Shown: positions 12,460 through 21,428, numbered from the stretch's first letter. The stretch: 35,821 bases of DNA from Gammaproteobacteria bacterium (GCA_021647505.1 JAKIUN010000040.1:1-35821), one strand, 5' to 3'. A program made the numbers and translations. Notes: a model not told the origin generated them from the letters alone.

Positions 12460-12858
12460 TTAAACTTTGTCCTGAAACAGGTTTCCCTTGTCTTCGTGCA
12501 TCTGCATCATGCGGCGTGCCAGCGCCAGCAATTCTTCGGAGGGGATTTGTCGTATCACCTCGTCAGTGGCGGAATCCATCACTTTGATCACCGTATCACC
12601 AGTGACTTCATCAACCTCGAACTGAAGAGATCGATCCTGGCGCTGAATGAAATCATTGAGGTTTTGCACGGTTTCGCGCACTTCGCGTGAGCGGGTTTCA
12701 GCATCGCCTGTCTGCAGGGCCGAGGCTGGCGGCAAGTCTTTGCCAGTAGCAGGCAAGTTGCTCCCCGCTACAACATCAGCGGATCTTGCTGCTGTATTTC
12801 GCGCCGACCGGATATCAGGCGCCACCTGGACTATCGGTATTTCAGTCACACTTGGCAT
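12460..12858 (-). CDS. flaG: FlaG family protein
   Basis: 132 residues from ATG 12858, with AAGGAG 8 nt upstream; the longer frame to 12888 runs through the upstream hairpin and is rejected. The N-terminal half is low-complexity and polar. The conserved C-terminal FlaG domain follows: LNDFIQRQDRSLQFEVDEVT, then DTVIKVMDSATDEVIRQIPS and EELLALARRM. FlaG affects filament length in polarly flagellated proteobacteria. It sits between fliC and fliD as in Pseudomonas and Vibrio. Confidence 0.88.
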   Translation of the reverse strand: MPSVTEIPIVQVAPDIRSARNTAARSADVVAGSNLPATGKDLPPASALQTGDAETRSREVRETVQNLNDFIQRQDRSLQFEVDEVTGDTVIKVMDSATDEVIRQIPSEELLALARRMMQMHEDKGNLFQDKV

Positions 12859-12871
12859 GCTAAGTCTCCTT

Positions 12872-12902
12872 ACGGCCCCCCGGAGCATTACGCTCCGGAG
12901 GA
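12872..12902 (-). terminator. Hairpin between fliC and flaG
   Basis: On the minus strand CCTCCGGAGC-GTAAT-GCTCCGGGGG forms a strong GC-rich stem 15 nt after the fliC stop. There is no U-tract, so it may be an mRNA-stabilising or attenuating hairpin that keeps fliC mRNA in excess over flaG-fliD. Confidence 0.55.
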
Positions 12903-12917
12903 CTGTCTTCTAGCCCA

Positions 12918-13751
12918 TTAACGCAACAGCGACAGGATGTTCTGCGGCACCTGGTTGGCCTGAGACAACATGGCCACACCCGCCTGCTGCAAGATCTGCG
13001 CACGGGTCAGATTGGCCGTCTCGGCGGCAAAGTCGGTATCCTGAATCCGGCTGCGCGAGGCACTCAGGTTTTCCACCGTAACCTGGAGATTGCGCACTGT
13101 GGATTCAAAGCGGTTCTGCTTAGAACCCAGGTCGGCGCGGATGGAGTTGATGCGATCCAGGGCCGAATCCGCCAGGCCGATAGCACTCAGGGCACCTGCG
13201 GCTGTGCTGACATTGGCATTGGTAATGAAAGAGCCAACACCACTGGTACCGGCAATGTCCTTGAACTGGACCTTCACCTGGTTGTCGGCGACGGCAGCGC
13301 CTTGGCCAATCTGGAAGGCCGCAGACTGGGTGGAGCCAATGACCTTGACACCATTGAAGGTCACGGCATCGGCCATTCGGGAGATTTCCTCGCGCAGCTG
13401 CACGACCTCACCATCCAGCGCCTTGCGTTCGGTATCGGTATAGTTGCCATTGGCCCCCTGTACCGCCAGTTCACGTACACGCTGCACCATGCTGGTCACT
13501 TCCTGCAGAGCGCCTTCAGCGGTCTGCGCCAAGGAAATGCCATCGTTGGCATTACGGATAGCCTGGTTGTAACCACGGATCTGCGAGGTCAAGCCCTCAG
13601 CGATCTGTAGGCCTGCCGCGTCATCTTTGGCGCTGTTGATACGCAGACCGGAAGACAGGCGCTCCAAGGAAGTCTGCATGGCGGACTGGGAAGAATTCAA
13701 GGCACGCTGGGAATTCAGCGACATGACATTGGTATTAATATACTGAGCCAT
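12918..13751 (-). CDS. fliC: Flagellin
   Basis: 277 residues, at the short end for flagellin. The N-terminal D0/D1 domain is classic (MAQYINTNVMSLNSQRALN, SLERLSSGLRINSAKDDAAG, NDGISLAQTAEGAL), as is the C-terminal domain (SRIQDTDFAAETANLTRAQI, then LQQAGVAMLSQANQVPQNIL, ending LSLLR). The variable surface region is only about 60 residues, so D2/D3 domains are essentially absent. Ser and Thr in that region (about residues 140-200: STQSAAF, GTSGVGSFITNANVSTAAG) are candidate glycosylation sites. GAGGAG lies 8 nt before the ATG. A sigma-28-like promoter is 115 nt upstream. It is divergent from the Maf/legionaminic acid operon. Confidence 0.95.
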   Translation of the reverse strand: MAQYINTNVMSLNSQRALNSSQSAMQTSLERLSSGLRINSAKDDAAGLQIAEGLTSQIRGYNQAIRNANDGISLAQTAEGALQEVTSMVQRVRELAVQGANGNYTDTERKALDGEVVQLREEISRMADAVTFNGVKVIGSTQSAAFQIGQGAAVADNQVKVQFKDIAGTSGVGSFITNANVSTAAGALSAIGLADSALDRINSIRADLGSKQNRFESTVRNLQVTVENLSASRSRIQDTDFAAETANLTRAQILQQAGVAMLSQANQVPQNILSLLR

Positions 13752-13865
13752 TTTAATGCTCCTCTAAAAAGTATGCACCCGATCATGCCCCCAGAAGGGC
13801 CAGGCGACTTCATCTAGCGGATACGGTGCCTCGCATTCGGGCTCCATTTACCGCTCCCAACTCAC

Positions 13866-13893
13866 TTATCGGTCCTAGAGCCATGATTCTTTA
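13866..13893 (-). promoter_or_regulatory. Sigma-28 (FliA)-type promoter of fliC
   Basis: On the minus strand TAAA (13890-13893), a 16-bp spacer and ACCGATAA (13866-13873) closely match the flagellar sigma-28 consensus TAAA-N15-GCCGATAA. It would give a 5' leader of roughly 105 nt for fliC. Confidence 0.7.
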
Positions 13894-14030
13894 GCCCGTC
13901 AGAGAAAAAAATCACCGTCTCGCCATAGCGCTCGAGGGACAACTCAGGACAGATAAAGGGTCGTATTTTCCGTAAATAATCAATCACCTGTAGGACAACC
14001 CAGACAGTAATAGCGGATACATGATGGCAA

Positions 14031-14046
14031 TGGCATATTCTTTGCT
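14031..14046 (+). promoter_or_regulatory. Sigma-54 (RpoN)-type promoter of the Maf/leg operon
   Basis: TGGCATATTCTTTGCT carries the invariant GG (14032-14033) and GC (14044-14045) with exactly 10 bp between them, as the -24/-12 sigma-54 consensus requires. It lies about 105 nt before the start of the maf gene. It would put flagellin glycosylation under RpoN and a flagellar activator such as FleQ/FlrC. Confidence 0.65.
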
Positions 14047-14151
14047 TGTTATGGAGTCAGAAGCCCATAACGTCATGAACCCGACAGGGAATCCGTGCAT
14101 TGAGCATTCCACTCCCAGGCCTAGGGGGCGCTCTCAATCATTCTGGCAGCA

Positions 14152-16656
14152 GTGATGAAAATGAAAGGTCAACAGACCCTAAATTCCGCCGAGAGCAGTT
14201 TTCTGACCAATCGTTTTGGTGAGACCTATCTGCACGCCGTCAACCGCGACGCCTTCAACAAGATCGGCTCACAGGCCGTCTTTCAGCAGCAACTACCGGA
14301 CAATTTGTGGGCGGAAGACCGCCTGCACATCATCATCGGCACAGACTCCGGGCTGTTGATCCGCCACATTCAGGCCCACGGTGTGCCGCCGGGGAGCCGC
14401 TTTCTTTTCATCGAACTGACCGAAATCATCGAGCTGGTGAAACAGCGCATCGGCGACCTGCCGGCGGAGCCACGCATCACTCTGACCACGCCGGAATTCT
14501 GGCAACAGACGGCACAGGATGCCGATATCGACACCTATGTCTATCTGGATCAGGTTCAGCTATTGAAATCCGTCGGCGCCACCGACGCCTACCTGCCAAC
14601 CTATCGCGACTTGCATACCTCGGTGGAGGGCGATCTCAAGGGCTGGATCTGGGCCCTGCGCAGCCAACTCGCCAGCAGTAGCTTCATCCAGTGCCAACTG
14701 GACAATCTGGCCGAAAACCGCCTCCCCGCCACCTGCCTCAAGGGTGCTTTTAGCGGCCATACCGCCGTGCTCCTCGCCGGTGGCCCGTCCCTCGACGATA
14801 TCCTGCCCTGGGTTCGGCAATACCGCGCTGACCTGCTGGTAGTGGCGGTATCCCGCATCGCCCGGCGGCTACTGGAGGACGGCATACAACCCGACATCGT
14901 CTGCACCATCGACCCTACCCGCCTCAGTTTCGATGTCAGCCGCGAGATGCTGAACTTCGACCCGCAGCGGGTGCTACTGGTCAACGCCTACCACACCTAT
15001 CCACCCCTGCTATCCCAGTGGCGAGGCAACAGCCTGTTCCTCGGCCCAACCTTTCCCTGGTCGGCCAAGACACAGGACGACAATCTGCCCGTCATCGGCC
15101 CCACGGTGTCCAACACCGCCATCGCCCTGCTCATGGAGATGGGCGTGGCGCAGATCATCTTTGCCGGCCTCGACCTCTGCACCCGGCCGGACGGCAGCCG
15201 CTACGCCGCCGGCAGCAATGAAAGTCAGGTCGGTCATTCCCTCGGCCTGGTCGGCCTGCGCGTGCCCACCAATGCCGGCGGCATGAGCGACACCAGTGAA
15301 GACTTCATGCAGTCCATTCACGACATTGGCCGTCAGGCAGTCTCTGCCCGCGAGCAAGGCATTCGCCTCATCAACCCCTCTCCTCACGCGGCACGCATCG
15401 CCGGCATCGAATATCTCCAGTTGGAAGAGATCGACCTTCCACCCACCCCACGAGATATCTGCCGGCAGATCACCGCCCTGCTGCCCGCCAGTGACCGACA
15501 GGCACGGCTTGGACACTATCGACAAACCGAACACGAACTGCGGCATATCGAGAACCAGTTGCGCAAGATCCGCGCCCTCAGCCAGGATGCCCTGCACTAC
15601 AACGACGGTCTGTTCGGCCGCAACGGCAGGTTGCAAAGTTTCAAATACAAGCACAAGATGGACAAGGTGGAAAAACACCTCAACCGTGACTTTCCGCAAT
15701 TAAGTGAACTGGTCAAACGCTTCGGTATCCGCCAGTTCCTGCGCATTCTGCGCACCGATGGGGAGCGGGAATGGAGCGATGAAGAGGTGGAAGAGACCGG
15801 CCGCACCTATTACGAGTCTTATCGCGACGGTGCCGACCGCCTGCTCGGACTAATAAAGGACGCCCTCACCCGCCTGCATTCGCGCATCGCCGAAGAGAAC
15901 GAACCCGTTGACCTCGACGCCCTCGCCGACCAATGGCGCGCGGACGAAGCACCGGGCCGCGGGCGTGTCTGGCGCCACCACCACCAAACCATCCTGACGG
16001 AACAGGAGCAGGCCACTCTCGACCAACTGGCGGCGGAATTCGACGCCCGCATCAACGAGCAGAACACCCCCCACATGGCCCGCTGCCGTCAACAGGCTGG
16101 GCTTGAGAACGTCGCCAGCAAGGCCGCCCTGCTGTTCCGTCAGGGGGATCACGAGGGGCTGCGCAATCTGGCCGACGCCTTAGGCCAGCTCGACGGTCAC
16201 GAAGCCACTGAGCTACATCACCTCGTCCTCGGCCAGCTGGCCGAGAGCGAAAACCGCGATGACGATGCCTTACAGGCCTATCAGCAAATCGGCGCAGGCC
16301 CGCTGCTGGAAGATGCCCTCAGCCGCATCAGCAGCCTGTGCCTGGCGCACGATGATTTCGATAACGCCCGCCTGGCCTTCGACTGCCTGAGCCAGATATC
16401 GCCCGGCCACCTACCACAATATGCCGAACTGATGCGTATCACCGGTCGCATGGACGAGGCCGCCGAGCTATACGCCCGCTACCTGGAACAGGTGCCGGAA
16501 GATCTTTCCACCATGTTGCGCCTGGGGCGCCTGTATCAGGAAAATGACGTCATTGACGGTGCCCGCTGGGCCTTCGACTATGTACTGCAACGCGACCCCG
16601 ACAACCGCGCCGCGCGCAGCCTGCGCGAAGCCCTGCCCACGGAGTGTCCGGTATGA
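14152..16656 (+). CDS. maf: Motility accessory factor (Maf)-type flagellin nonulosonate transferase, DUF115 plus TPR-like tail
   Basis: 834 residues from GTG 14152; ATG codons at 14155 and 14161 are alternatives, and none has a strong ribosome site. The central DUF115 (MAF_flag10) domain is recognisable by LLAGGPSLDDILPWVRQY near residue 206, then CTIDPTRLSFDVSREML and GPTVSNTAIALLMEMG followed by IIFAGLDLC. Maf proteins transfer pseudaminic or legionaminic acid from the CMP-sugar to Ser/Thr of flagellin in the cytoplasm. The last 130 residues read as helical TPR-like repeats (DDALQAYQQIG, AAELYARYLEQVPED, WAFDYVLQRDPDN), perhaps for flagellin or chaperone binding. It opens the leg operon; its stop overlaps legB by ATGA. 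Specificity for legionaminic acid is inferred from neighbours. Confidence 0.85.
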   Translation: MMKMKGQQTLNSAESSFLTNRFGETYLHAVNRDAFNKIGSQAVFQQQLPDNLWAEDRLHIIIGTDSGLLIRHIQAHGVPPGSRFLFIELTEIIELVKQRIGDLPAEPRITLTTPEFWQQTAQDADIDTYVYLDQVQLLKSVGATDAYLPTYRDLHTSVEGDLKGWIWALRSQLASSSFIQCQLDNLAENRLPATCLKGAFSGHTAVLLAGGPSLDDILPWVRQYRADLLVVAVSRIARRLLEDGIQPDIVCTIDPTRLSFDVSREMLNFDPQRVLLVNAYHTYPPLLSQWRGNSLFLGPTFPWSAKTQDDNLPVIGPTVSNTAIALLMEMGVAQIIFAGLDLCTRPDGSRYAAGSNESQVGHSLGLVGLRVPTNAGGMSDTSEDFMQSIHDIGRQAVSAREQGIRLINPSPHAARIAGIEYLQLEEIDLPPTPRDICRQITALLPASDRQARLGHYRQTEHELRHIENQLRKIRALSQDALHYNDGLFGRNGRLQSFKYKHKMDKVEKHLNRDFPQLSELVKRFGIRQFLRILRTDGEREWSDEEVEETGRTYYESYRDGADRLLGLIKDALTRLHSRIAEENEPVDLDALADQWRADEAPGRGRVWRHHHQTILTEQEQATLDQLAAEFDARINEQNTPHMARCRQQAGLENVASKAALLFRQGDHEGLRNLADALGQLDGHEATELHHLVLGQLAESENRDDDALQAYQQIGAGPLLEDALSRISSLCLAHDDFDNARLAFDCLSQISPGHLPQYAELMRITGRMDEAAELYARYLEQVPEDLSTMLRLGRLYQENDVIDGARWAFDYVLQRDPDNRAARSLREALPTECPV

Positions 16657-17663
16657 ACCTACACGGCAAGAAAATCCTCATCACCGGCGCCGATGGTTTC
16701 ATCGGCTCCCACCTCACTGAGGCCCTGATCCGTCGTGGCTGCGAGGTGCGTGCCTTCGTTTTTTATAACAGCTTCGGCCACTGGGGCTGGCTGGATGAAT
16801 CCCCCACCGACATCAAGTGGGAACTCGATGTCTTCACCGGCGACGTGCGCGACCCCCACGGTGTGCGCACCGCCATGCAGGGCTGCGACGTGGTGCTGCA
16901 CCTGGCCGCACTTATTGGCATCCCCTATTCCTACCACTCGCCCGACACCTATGTAGACACCAACATCAAGGGCACGTTGAACATCATCCAGGCGGCCCGT
17001 GACCTGAGCGTGGAAAAGGTGGTGCACACCTCTACCAGCGAGGTCTACGGCACCGCGCAATACGTACCCATCGACGAAAAACATCCCTTGCAAGGCCAAT
17101 CGCCCTACGCCGCCAGCAAGATCGGCGCAGACCAGATGGCCCTCTCCTTTTACCGCTCCTTCGAGACCCCGGTGACCATTGCCCGTCCCTTCAACACCTT
17201 CGGCCCCCGCCAATCGGCGCGCGCCGTGATCCCCACCGTCATCACTCAGATCGCCAACGGCGAACGCCGGCTCAAGCTGGGCGCCCTGCATCCCACGCGC
17301 GATTTCAATTATGTGGCGGACACGGTCAACGGCTTCATTGCCATGGCCGAATCAGACGCCGTGCTGGGCGAAGAGGTGAACCTGGGCAGCAACTATGAAA
17401 TCAGCATTGGCGACACGGTGCGGCTCATCGCCGAGGCCATGGACACCGAGGTGGAAATCGAAACCGACGAGCAACGCCTGCGCCCGGACAACAGCGAAGT
17501 GGAACGCCTGTGGGCCGACAACCGCAAGGCCCGTGAGCTGCTCGGCTGGAGCCCCGAATACGGCAGCCACGAGGGCTTCAAACGCGCATTAACCGAGACC
17601 GCCGAGTGGTTCACCAACCCGACCAATCTGGTACGCTACAAGCACGGCATCTACAACATCTGA
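16653..17663 (+). CDS. legB: LegB-like NDP-N-acetylglucosamine 4,6-dehydratase (SDR/epimerase family)
   Basis: 336 residues from ATG 16653, which overlaps the maf stop; GGAG lies 8 nt upstream. An extended SDR fold is evident: TGADGFIGSH nucleotide-binding loop (residues 11-20), LAALIGIPYSYHSPDTYVDT typical of LegB, STSEVYGTA, and the catalytic Y152/K156 in SPYAASK. It then has ARPFNTFGPRQSARAVIPT and LHPTRDFNYVADT for the substrate sugar. LegB converts (G/U)DP-GlcNAc to the 4-keto-6-deoxy sugar, the first committed step of legionaminic acid synthesis. This family retains C5 configuration, unlike PseB of the pseudaminic pathway. A palindromic repeat separates it from legC. Confidence 0.85.
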   Translation: MNLHGKKILITGADGFIGSHLTEALIRRGCEVRAFVFYNSFGHWGWLDESPTDIKWELDVFTGDVRDPHGVRTAMQGCDVVLHLAALIGIPYSYHSPDTYVDTNIKGTLNIIQAARDLSVEKVVHTSTSEVYGTAQYVPIDEKHPLQGQSPYAASKIGADQMALSFYRSFETPVTIARPFNTFGPRQSARAVIPTVITQIANGERRLKLGALHPTRDFNYVADTVNGFIAMAESDAVLGEEVNLGSNYEISIGDTVRLIAEAMDTEVEIETDEQRLRPDNSEVERLWADNRKARELLGWSPEYGSHEGFKRALTETAEWFTNPTNLVRYKHGIYNI

Positions 17664-17693
17664 TGAAACCATTTCCAAACTGCCAACGCTTCG

Positions 17694-17761
17694 TAGGGTG
17701 GGCACTGCCCACCGATTGTGCCCTGTTCATGCCTCGCATGGTGGGCACTGCCCACCCTACA
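17694..17761. repeat. REP/BIME-like palindromic repeat between legB and legC
   Basis: Two 21-bp arms, GTAGGGTGGGCACTGCCCAC(C) at 17694-17714 and its near-perfect reverse complement at 17741-17761, enclose 26 bp. Each arm is itself palindromic around GGGCA-TGCCC. The end is 14 bp before the legC ATG. Related shorter units occur near 8714 and 9946. Confidence 0.8.
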
Positions 17762-17775
17762 GACAACATCATCTG

Positions 17776-18936
17776 ATGACCTTCACGAAATCCATCCTCG
17801 ACACCCTGCGCGACCTGTTACCCGAGCAGCGTCCCCTCGGCTTGCACGAACCCGAATTTGGCAAGACCGAAAAGGCCCTGATCACTGACTGTCTCGACAG
17901 CGGCTGGGTCTCTACCGTGGGCGGCTATGTGGATCGCTTCGAGCAAGACCTCACCGACTACACCGGCATCCCCCACGCCATCGCCACCGTCAACGGCACG
18001 GCCGCCCTGCACACCTGCCTGGTTCTCGCCGGCGTGCAGCCCGGTGACGAAGTGCTGCTGCCCGCCCTGACCTTCGTCGGCAGCGCCAACCCGGTGGCCC
18101 AGCTCGGCGCCACGCCGCACTTCGTCGATGCTGAAACAGAGACTCTGGGTGTCGATCCCCAATGCCTGGCTGATTACCTGAAGGAAATCACAGAGCTGCG
18201 TAACGATATCTGTGTCAATCGCCGTACCGGCCGCCCCATCCGTGCCCTGATGGTGGTGCACGTGCTCGGCCATCCGGCACGCATGGACGAACTGGCGGCC
18301 ATCGCCGAACGCTACCGGCTCACCCTCATCGAAGACGCCGCCGAATCTCTCGGCTCGTGGCGCGGCAAGCGCCACACCGGCAGTTGGGGCCGGCTTGCCG
18401 CCCTCAGTTTCAATGGCAACAAGATCATCACCAGCGGGGGTGGCGGCGCCATATTGACTAGCGACCCCGACATGGCCCGGCGGGCAAAACACCTCACCAC
18501 CACCGCCAAACGGCCCCACCCCTGGGCCTTCGAACACGACGCCGTGGGTTACAATTACCGCCTGCCCAATCTCAATGCCGCCCTCGGCTGCGCCCAGCTC
18601 GAACACCTGCCCGAACGGCTGACACAAAAGCGCCGTCTGGCAGAGCGCTACACCACCGCCTTCACCGACATCAAAAACCTCCATTTTCAGTTAGAACCGA
18701 AAGACTGCCGCAGCAATTACTGGCTCAACCTGCTGCTGTTGCCGGACGCCGAACAGCGTGACCAGTTGCTGGCGGCGGCCCACGCCGAAGATATCCGGCT
18801 GCGCCCCTTCTGGACACCCCTGCACCAACAGCCCATATACGCCGATGCCCCGCGCATGGATTTGCCCTGTACCGAAACGCTGTTCGCACGCGGTGTCTGC
18901 CTGCCCAGTTCGGCAAACCTGGGAGGTAAGGTATGA
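17776..18936 (+). CDS. legC: LegC-like PLP-dependent sugar aminotransferase
   Basis: 386 residues from ATG 17776; the longer frame to 17698 is rejected because it would be coded by the palindromic repeat. DegT/DnrJ/EryC1 family: LHEPEFGKTEKALITDCLDS near the N-terminus (LegC-type), ATVNGTAALHTCLVLAGVQP, PALTFVGSANPVAQLGATP, LIEDAAESLGS and the PLP lysine K216 in SFNGNKIITSGGGGA. It would transfer an amino group from glutamate to C4 of the LegB product, giving the 4-amino-4,6-dideoxy sugar. The stop overlaps an ATGA (18933-18936) whose downstream frame is not legG, which suggests that legG once began there before an insertion. Confidence 0.88.
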   Translation: MTFTKSILDTLRDLLPEQRPLGLHEPEFGKTEKALITDCLDSGWVSTVGGYVDRFEQDLTDYTGIPHAIATVNGTAALHTCLVLAGVQPGDEVLLPALTFVGSANPVAQLGATPHFVDAETETLGVDPQCLADYLKEITELRNDICVNRRTGRPIRALMVVHVLGHPARMDELAAIAERYRLTLIEDAAESLGSWRGKRHTGSWGRLAALSFNGNKIITSGGGGAILTSDPDMARRAKHLTTTAKRPHPWAFEHDAVGYNYRLPNLNAALGCAQLEHLPERLTQKRRLAERYTTAFTDIKNLHFQLEPKDCRSNYWLNLLLLPDAEQRDQLLAAAHAEDIRLRPFWTPLHQQPIYADAPRMDLPCTETLFARGVCLPSSANLGGKV

Positions 18937-19156
18937 GCCGTGTCGCCCTTTTTGAGTTTTCTTTTTCAGCGCCAAGACACAACGACACAAAGAGCGCAAA
19001 GGAAATTGTGTTAAATGGTTTCGTGTGCAATATCCCTGCCGTCGGAGGCCTTGGTTTCTGCACATTTTCCCCGGACGCTTACAAAAAACTTTGCTTCCTG
19101 TGCACCTGTACGCCTGTACCTTGGATTGCCCCACCCGCAGCCGGATCCACCACGCC
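18937..19156. repeat. Insert-like spacer with a CGCCAAGACACAA repeat between legC and legG
   Basis: In an operon whose genes otherwise touch or overlap, this 220-bp spacer is out of place. It contains CGCCAAGACACAACGACACA (from 18970) followed by AAGAGCGCAAAGG, a motif that I recognise as a dispersed intergenic repeat in many environmental bacteria. Both short open frames through it look non-coding (Cys/Pro/Thr-rich). Confidence 0.5.
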
Positions 19157-20317
19157 ATGAGCACCCCACGCCGTATCTGCGCCGTCACCGGCTCGCGCGC
19201 CGACTGGGGCCTGCTGCGCCCGGTGCTGGACGGTATCCGCGACAGCGAGGCACTGGTGTTACAACTGGCCGTCACCGGCAGTCATCTGTCCCCGGCCCAC
19301 GGCCACACCGTGGACGCCATCGAGAGCCAGGGCTTTAGCATCGACACCCGCATCCATCTGGCGCAGCATGGTGACGACGCCCGCGCCGTGACCCACGCCC
19401 TGGGACGTGGCGTGGCAGCCTTCGCCGATGCCCTGCAAGACCTCGCCCCCGATCTGCTACTGGTGCTGGGCGACCGTTTCGAGATCCTCGCCGCCGTACA
19501 GGCCGCTCTCATTGCCCGCGTGCCGGTGGCCCACATCGCCGGCGGCGACATCACCGAGGGTGCCTTCGACGACGCCATCCGCCACGCCATCAGCAAAATG
19601 GCCCACCTGCACTTCGCCACCCATGCCGGGGCCGCACGGCGACTGCGGCAGATGGGCGAGGCCAACGTGCACCTCAGTGGCAGCCCCGGCATCGACCAGA
19701 TCCTGGCCACACCACGACTGTCGCGGAACGCACTGTCGCAGTCGCTGGGATTCCCGTTGTGCTCACGCAACCTGGCCATCACCTTCCATCCCGCCACCCT
19801 GGACGAGGCCGATCCGCTGGCGCAACTCAATACCCTGCTCAACGCCCTGGATCGCCTCGGCCCCGAGACCGGACTGATCTTCACCGGCGCCAACAGCGAC
19901 ACCAGCGGCGACACCCTCAATGCCCGCATCAAAGAATTCGCCGACGCGCACGACAACGCCTGTCTGCACCGCTCCCTGGGCCAACAACGTTATTACAGCC
20001 TGGTGGCCCAGGCCGACGCGGTAGTAGGCAATTCCTCCAGCGGCCTCTACGAAGCCCCCTCGCTGGGCACGCCGACAGTAAACATCGGCAGCCGTCAGGA
20101 CGGACGGCCACGCGCCGCCTCGGTCATCGACTGCCCGGCGGAAACGGACGCCATCGTCGAAGCCATCCACACCGCCTATCGCCTGGACATGGCGGGGATA
20201 GAAAACCCCTACGGCGACGGCCGCGCCAGCGAGCGCATCCTCGCCGTACTGCGTGGCCCATGGTCACGCAAGACACTGATCCACAAGCGTTTCATCGACC
20301 TGGAATGCACCACATGA
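19157..20317 (+). CDS. legG: LegG/NeuC-like hydrolysing UDP/GDP-sugar 2-epimerase
   Basis: 386 residues from ATG 19157; the open frame extends to 19025, but that part is translated repeat DNA. UDP-GlcNAc 2-epimerase family: RICAVTGSRADWGLLRPVL at the N-terminus (typical NeuC/LegG), VLGDRFEILAAVQAALIARV, HIAGGDITEGAFDDAIRHAI with the conserved GGxxxxG, SGSPGIDQIL and the C-terminal VGNSSSGLYEAPSLGTPTVN. It releases the nucleotide and inverts C2, giving 2,4-diacetamido-2,4,6-trideoxymannose. This enzyme type separates the legionaminic route from the pseudaminic route, which uses PseG. It overlaps legI by ATGA. Confidence 0.87.
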   Translation: MSTPRRICAVTGSRADWGLLRPVLDGIRDSEALVLQLAVTGSHLSPAHGHTVDAIESQGFSIDTRIHLAQHGDDARAVTHALGRGVAAFADALQDLAPDLLLVLGDRFEILAAVQAALIARVPVAHIAGGDITEGAFDDAIRHAISKMAHLHFATHAGAARRLRQMGEANVHLSGSPGIDQILATPRLSRNALSQSLGFPLCSRNLAITFHPATLDEADPLAQLNTLLNALDRLGPETGLIFTGANSDTSGDTLNARIKEFADAHDNACLHRSLGQQRYYSLVAQADAVVGNSSSGLYEAPSLGTPTVNIGSRQDGRPRAASVIDCPAETDAIVEAIHTAYRLDMAGIENPYGDGRASERILAVLRGPWSRKTLIHKRFIDLECTT

Positions 20318-21411
20318 AAGAACCCGTCACCATCATCGCCGAGGCCGGCATCAATCACGACGGCGACATCGAACGCGCCCTGGCCCTGGTGGACACCGCC
20401 GCCGAGGCCAGCGCCGATGTGGTCAAGTTCCAGACCTTCCGCCCCACCGCCCTGGCCAGTCGCCATGCACCGCGCGCCAGCTATCAGGTTCGCAACGACA
20501 CGACCCGCCAGGACGATTCCCAACTCGCCATGCTGCAACGCCTGGCGCTCAGTGATGACGAGCACTTTCGCCTGCACGAACACTGCCGGGCGCGAGGCAT
20601 TGAATTTCTCTCCTCACCCTTCGACGCCGACAGCGCCTGCTTCCTCATCGAGGACATGGCCCTGCCACGGCTCAAGCTGGGCTCCGGCGAGCTGACCAAC
20701 GCACCACTGTTGCTGCAAATCGCCCGCAGCGGCCGACCGCTGATCCTCTCCACCGGCATGGCCGAGCCGGACGAGATCCGCCAGGCTTTGGGGGTGCTGG
20801 CCTTTGGCTATCTGGATGAGCAGGCATCACCCTCGCCCGCCACTTTCGCCAAGGCCTTCGAGCACACCAGCGGCCGTGCCATTTTGAAGGGAAAAGTCAC
20901 CCTGCTGCACTGCACCAGCGAATACCCGGTGCCCTTTACTGATGTGAACCTGCGCGCTATGGATCATCTGCGCGACGCCTTCGGCCTGCCCGTGGGCTTC
21001 TCCGACCACACCTCCGGCATCCACATCTCCATCGCCGCCGCCGCGCGCGGCGCCTGCGTGATTGAAAAACACTTCACCCTGAACAGCAACCTGCCAGGCC
21101 CCGACCACCGAGCCTCGCTGGAACCCTTTGAGCTGCGCGCCATGGTGGAAGGCATCCGCCAAGTGGAACAGGCCCTGGGTGACGGCAGGAAACGCGTGGC
21201 GGACAGCGAGCGAAAAAACCGCGCCATCGCGCGAAAATCCCTGGTGGCCACACGCCCCATCCGTGCTGGCGAGGCCTTCAGCGAAAATAATCTCACCGCC
21301 AAGCGGCCGGGCGACGGCCTCGCTCCCGTCCACTACTGGTCTCTGCTGGGTCACCTGGCAAGACACGGCTATGCCGCCGACGAGGCCATCGGCGAGGAGG
21401 AATTAGCGTGA
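20314..21411 (+). CDS. legI: LegI/NeuB-like N-acetylneuraminate-family synthase
   Basis: 365 residues from ATG 20314 (ATGA overlap with legG); ATG 20305 would add three residues. The open frame far upstream to 19759 is antisense-like overlap with legG and is not used. NeuB family: IIAEAGINHDGDIERALALV, VKFQTFRP, EFLSSPFDADSACFLI, KLGSGELTNAPLLLQIA, ILSTGMAEPDEIRQAL, LLHCTSEYPVPFTDVNLRAM, GFSDHTSGIHISIAAAARGA and EKHFTLNSNLPGPDH. The C-terminal 60 residues are an antifreeze-like SAF domain (ARKSLVATRPIRAGEAFSEN, then NLTAKRPGDG). It condenses the diacetamido-mannose sugar with phosphoenolpyruvate to give legionaminic acid. Confidence 0.9.
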   Translation: MKEPVTIIAEAGINHDGDIERALALVDTAAEASADVVKFQTFRPTALASRHAPRASYQVRNDTTRQDDSQLAMLQRLALSDDEHFRLHEHCRARGIEFLSSPFDADSACFLIEDMALPRLKLGSGELTNAPLLLQIARSGRPLILSTGMAEPDEIRQALGVLAFGYLDEQASPSPATFAKAFEHTSGRAILKGKVTLLHCTSEYPVPFTDVNLRAMDHLRDAFGLPVGFSDHTSGIHISIAAAARGACVIEKHFTLNSNLPGPDHRASLEPFELRAMVEGIRQVEQALGDGRKRVADSERKNRAIARKSLVATRPIRAGEAFSENNLTAKRPGDGLAPVHYWSLLGHLARHGYAADEAIGEEELA

Positions 21412-21428
21412 AATCAGCCGCTTATTTT

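Noticed and set aside
15010-15699. 229-codon minus-strand frame opposite maf
   Set aside because: Shadow of the Maf gene, with no motif or start signal.
17698-17775. Upstream extension of legC
   Set aside because: It would be translated from the palindromic REP-like repeat. A good LegC start is at 17776.
17818-18684. 288-codon minus-strand frame opposite legC
   Set aside because: GC-rich shadow frame with Gly/Val/Ala-rich low-complexity translation. The plus strand has clear aminotransferase motifs.
19759-20313. Upstream extension of the legI frame
   Set aside because: It overlaps legG out of frame and is Arg/Pro-rich. NeuB homology begins at 20314 with an ATGA overlap.
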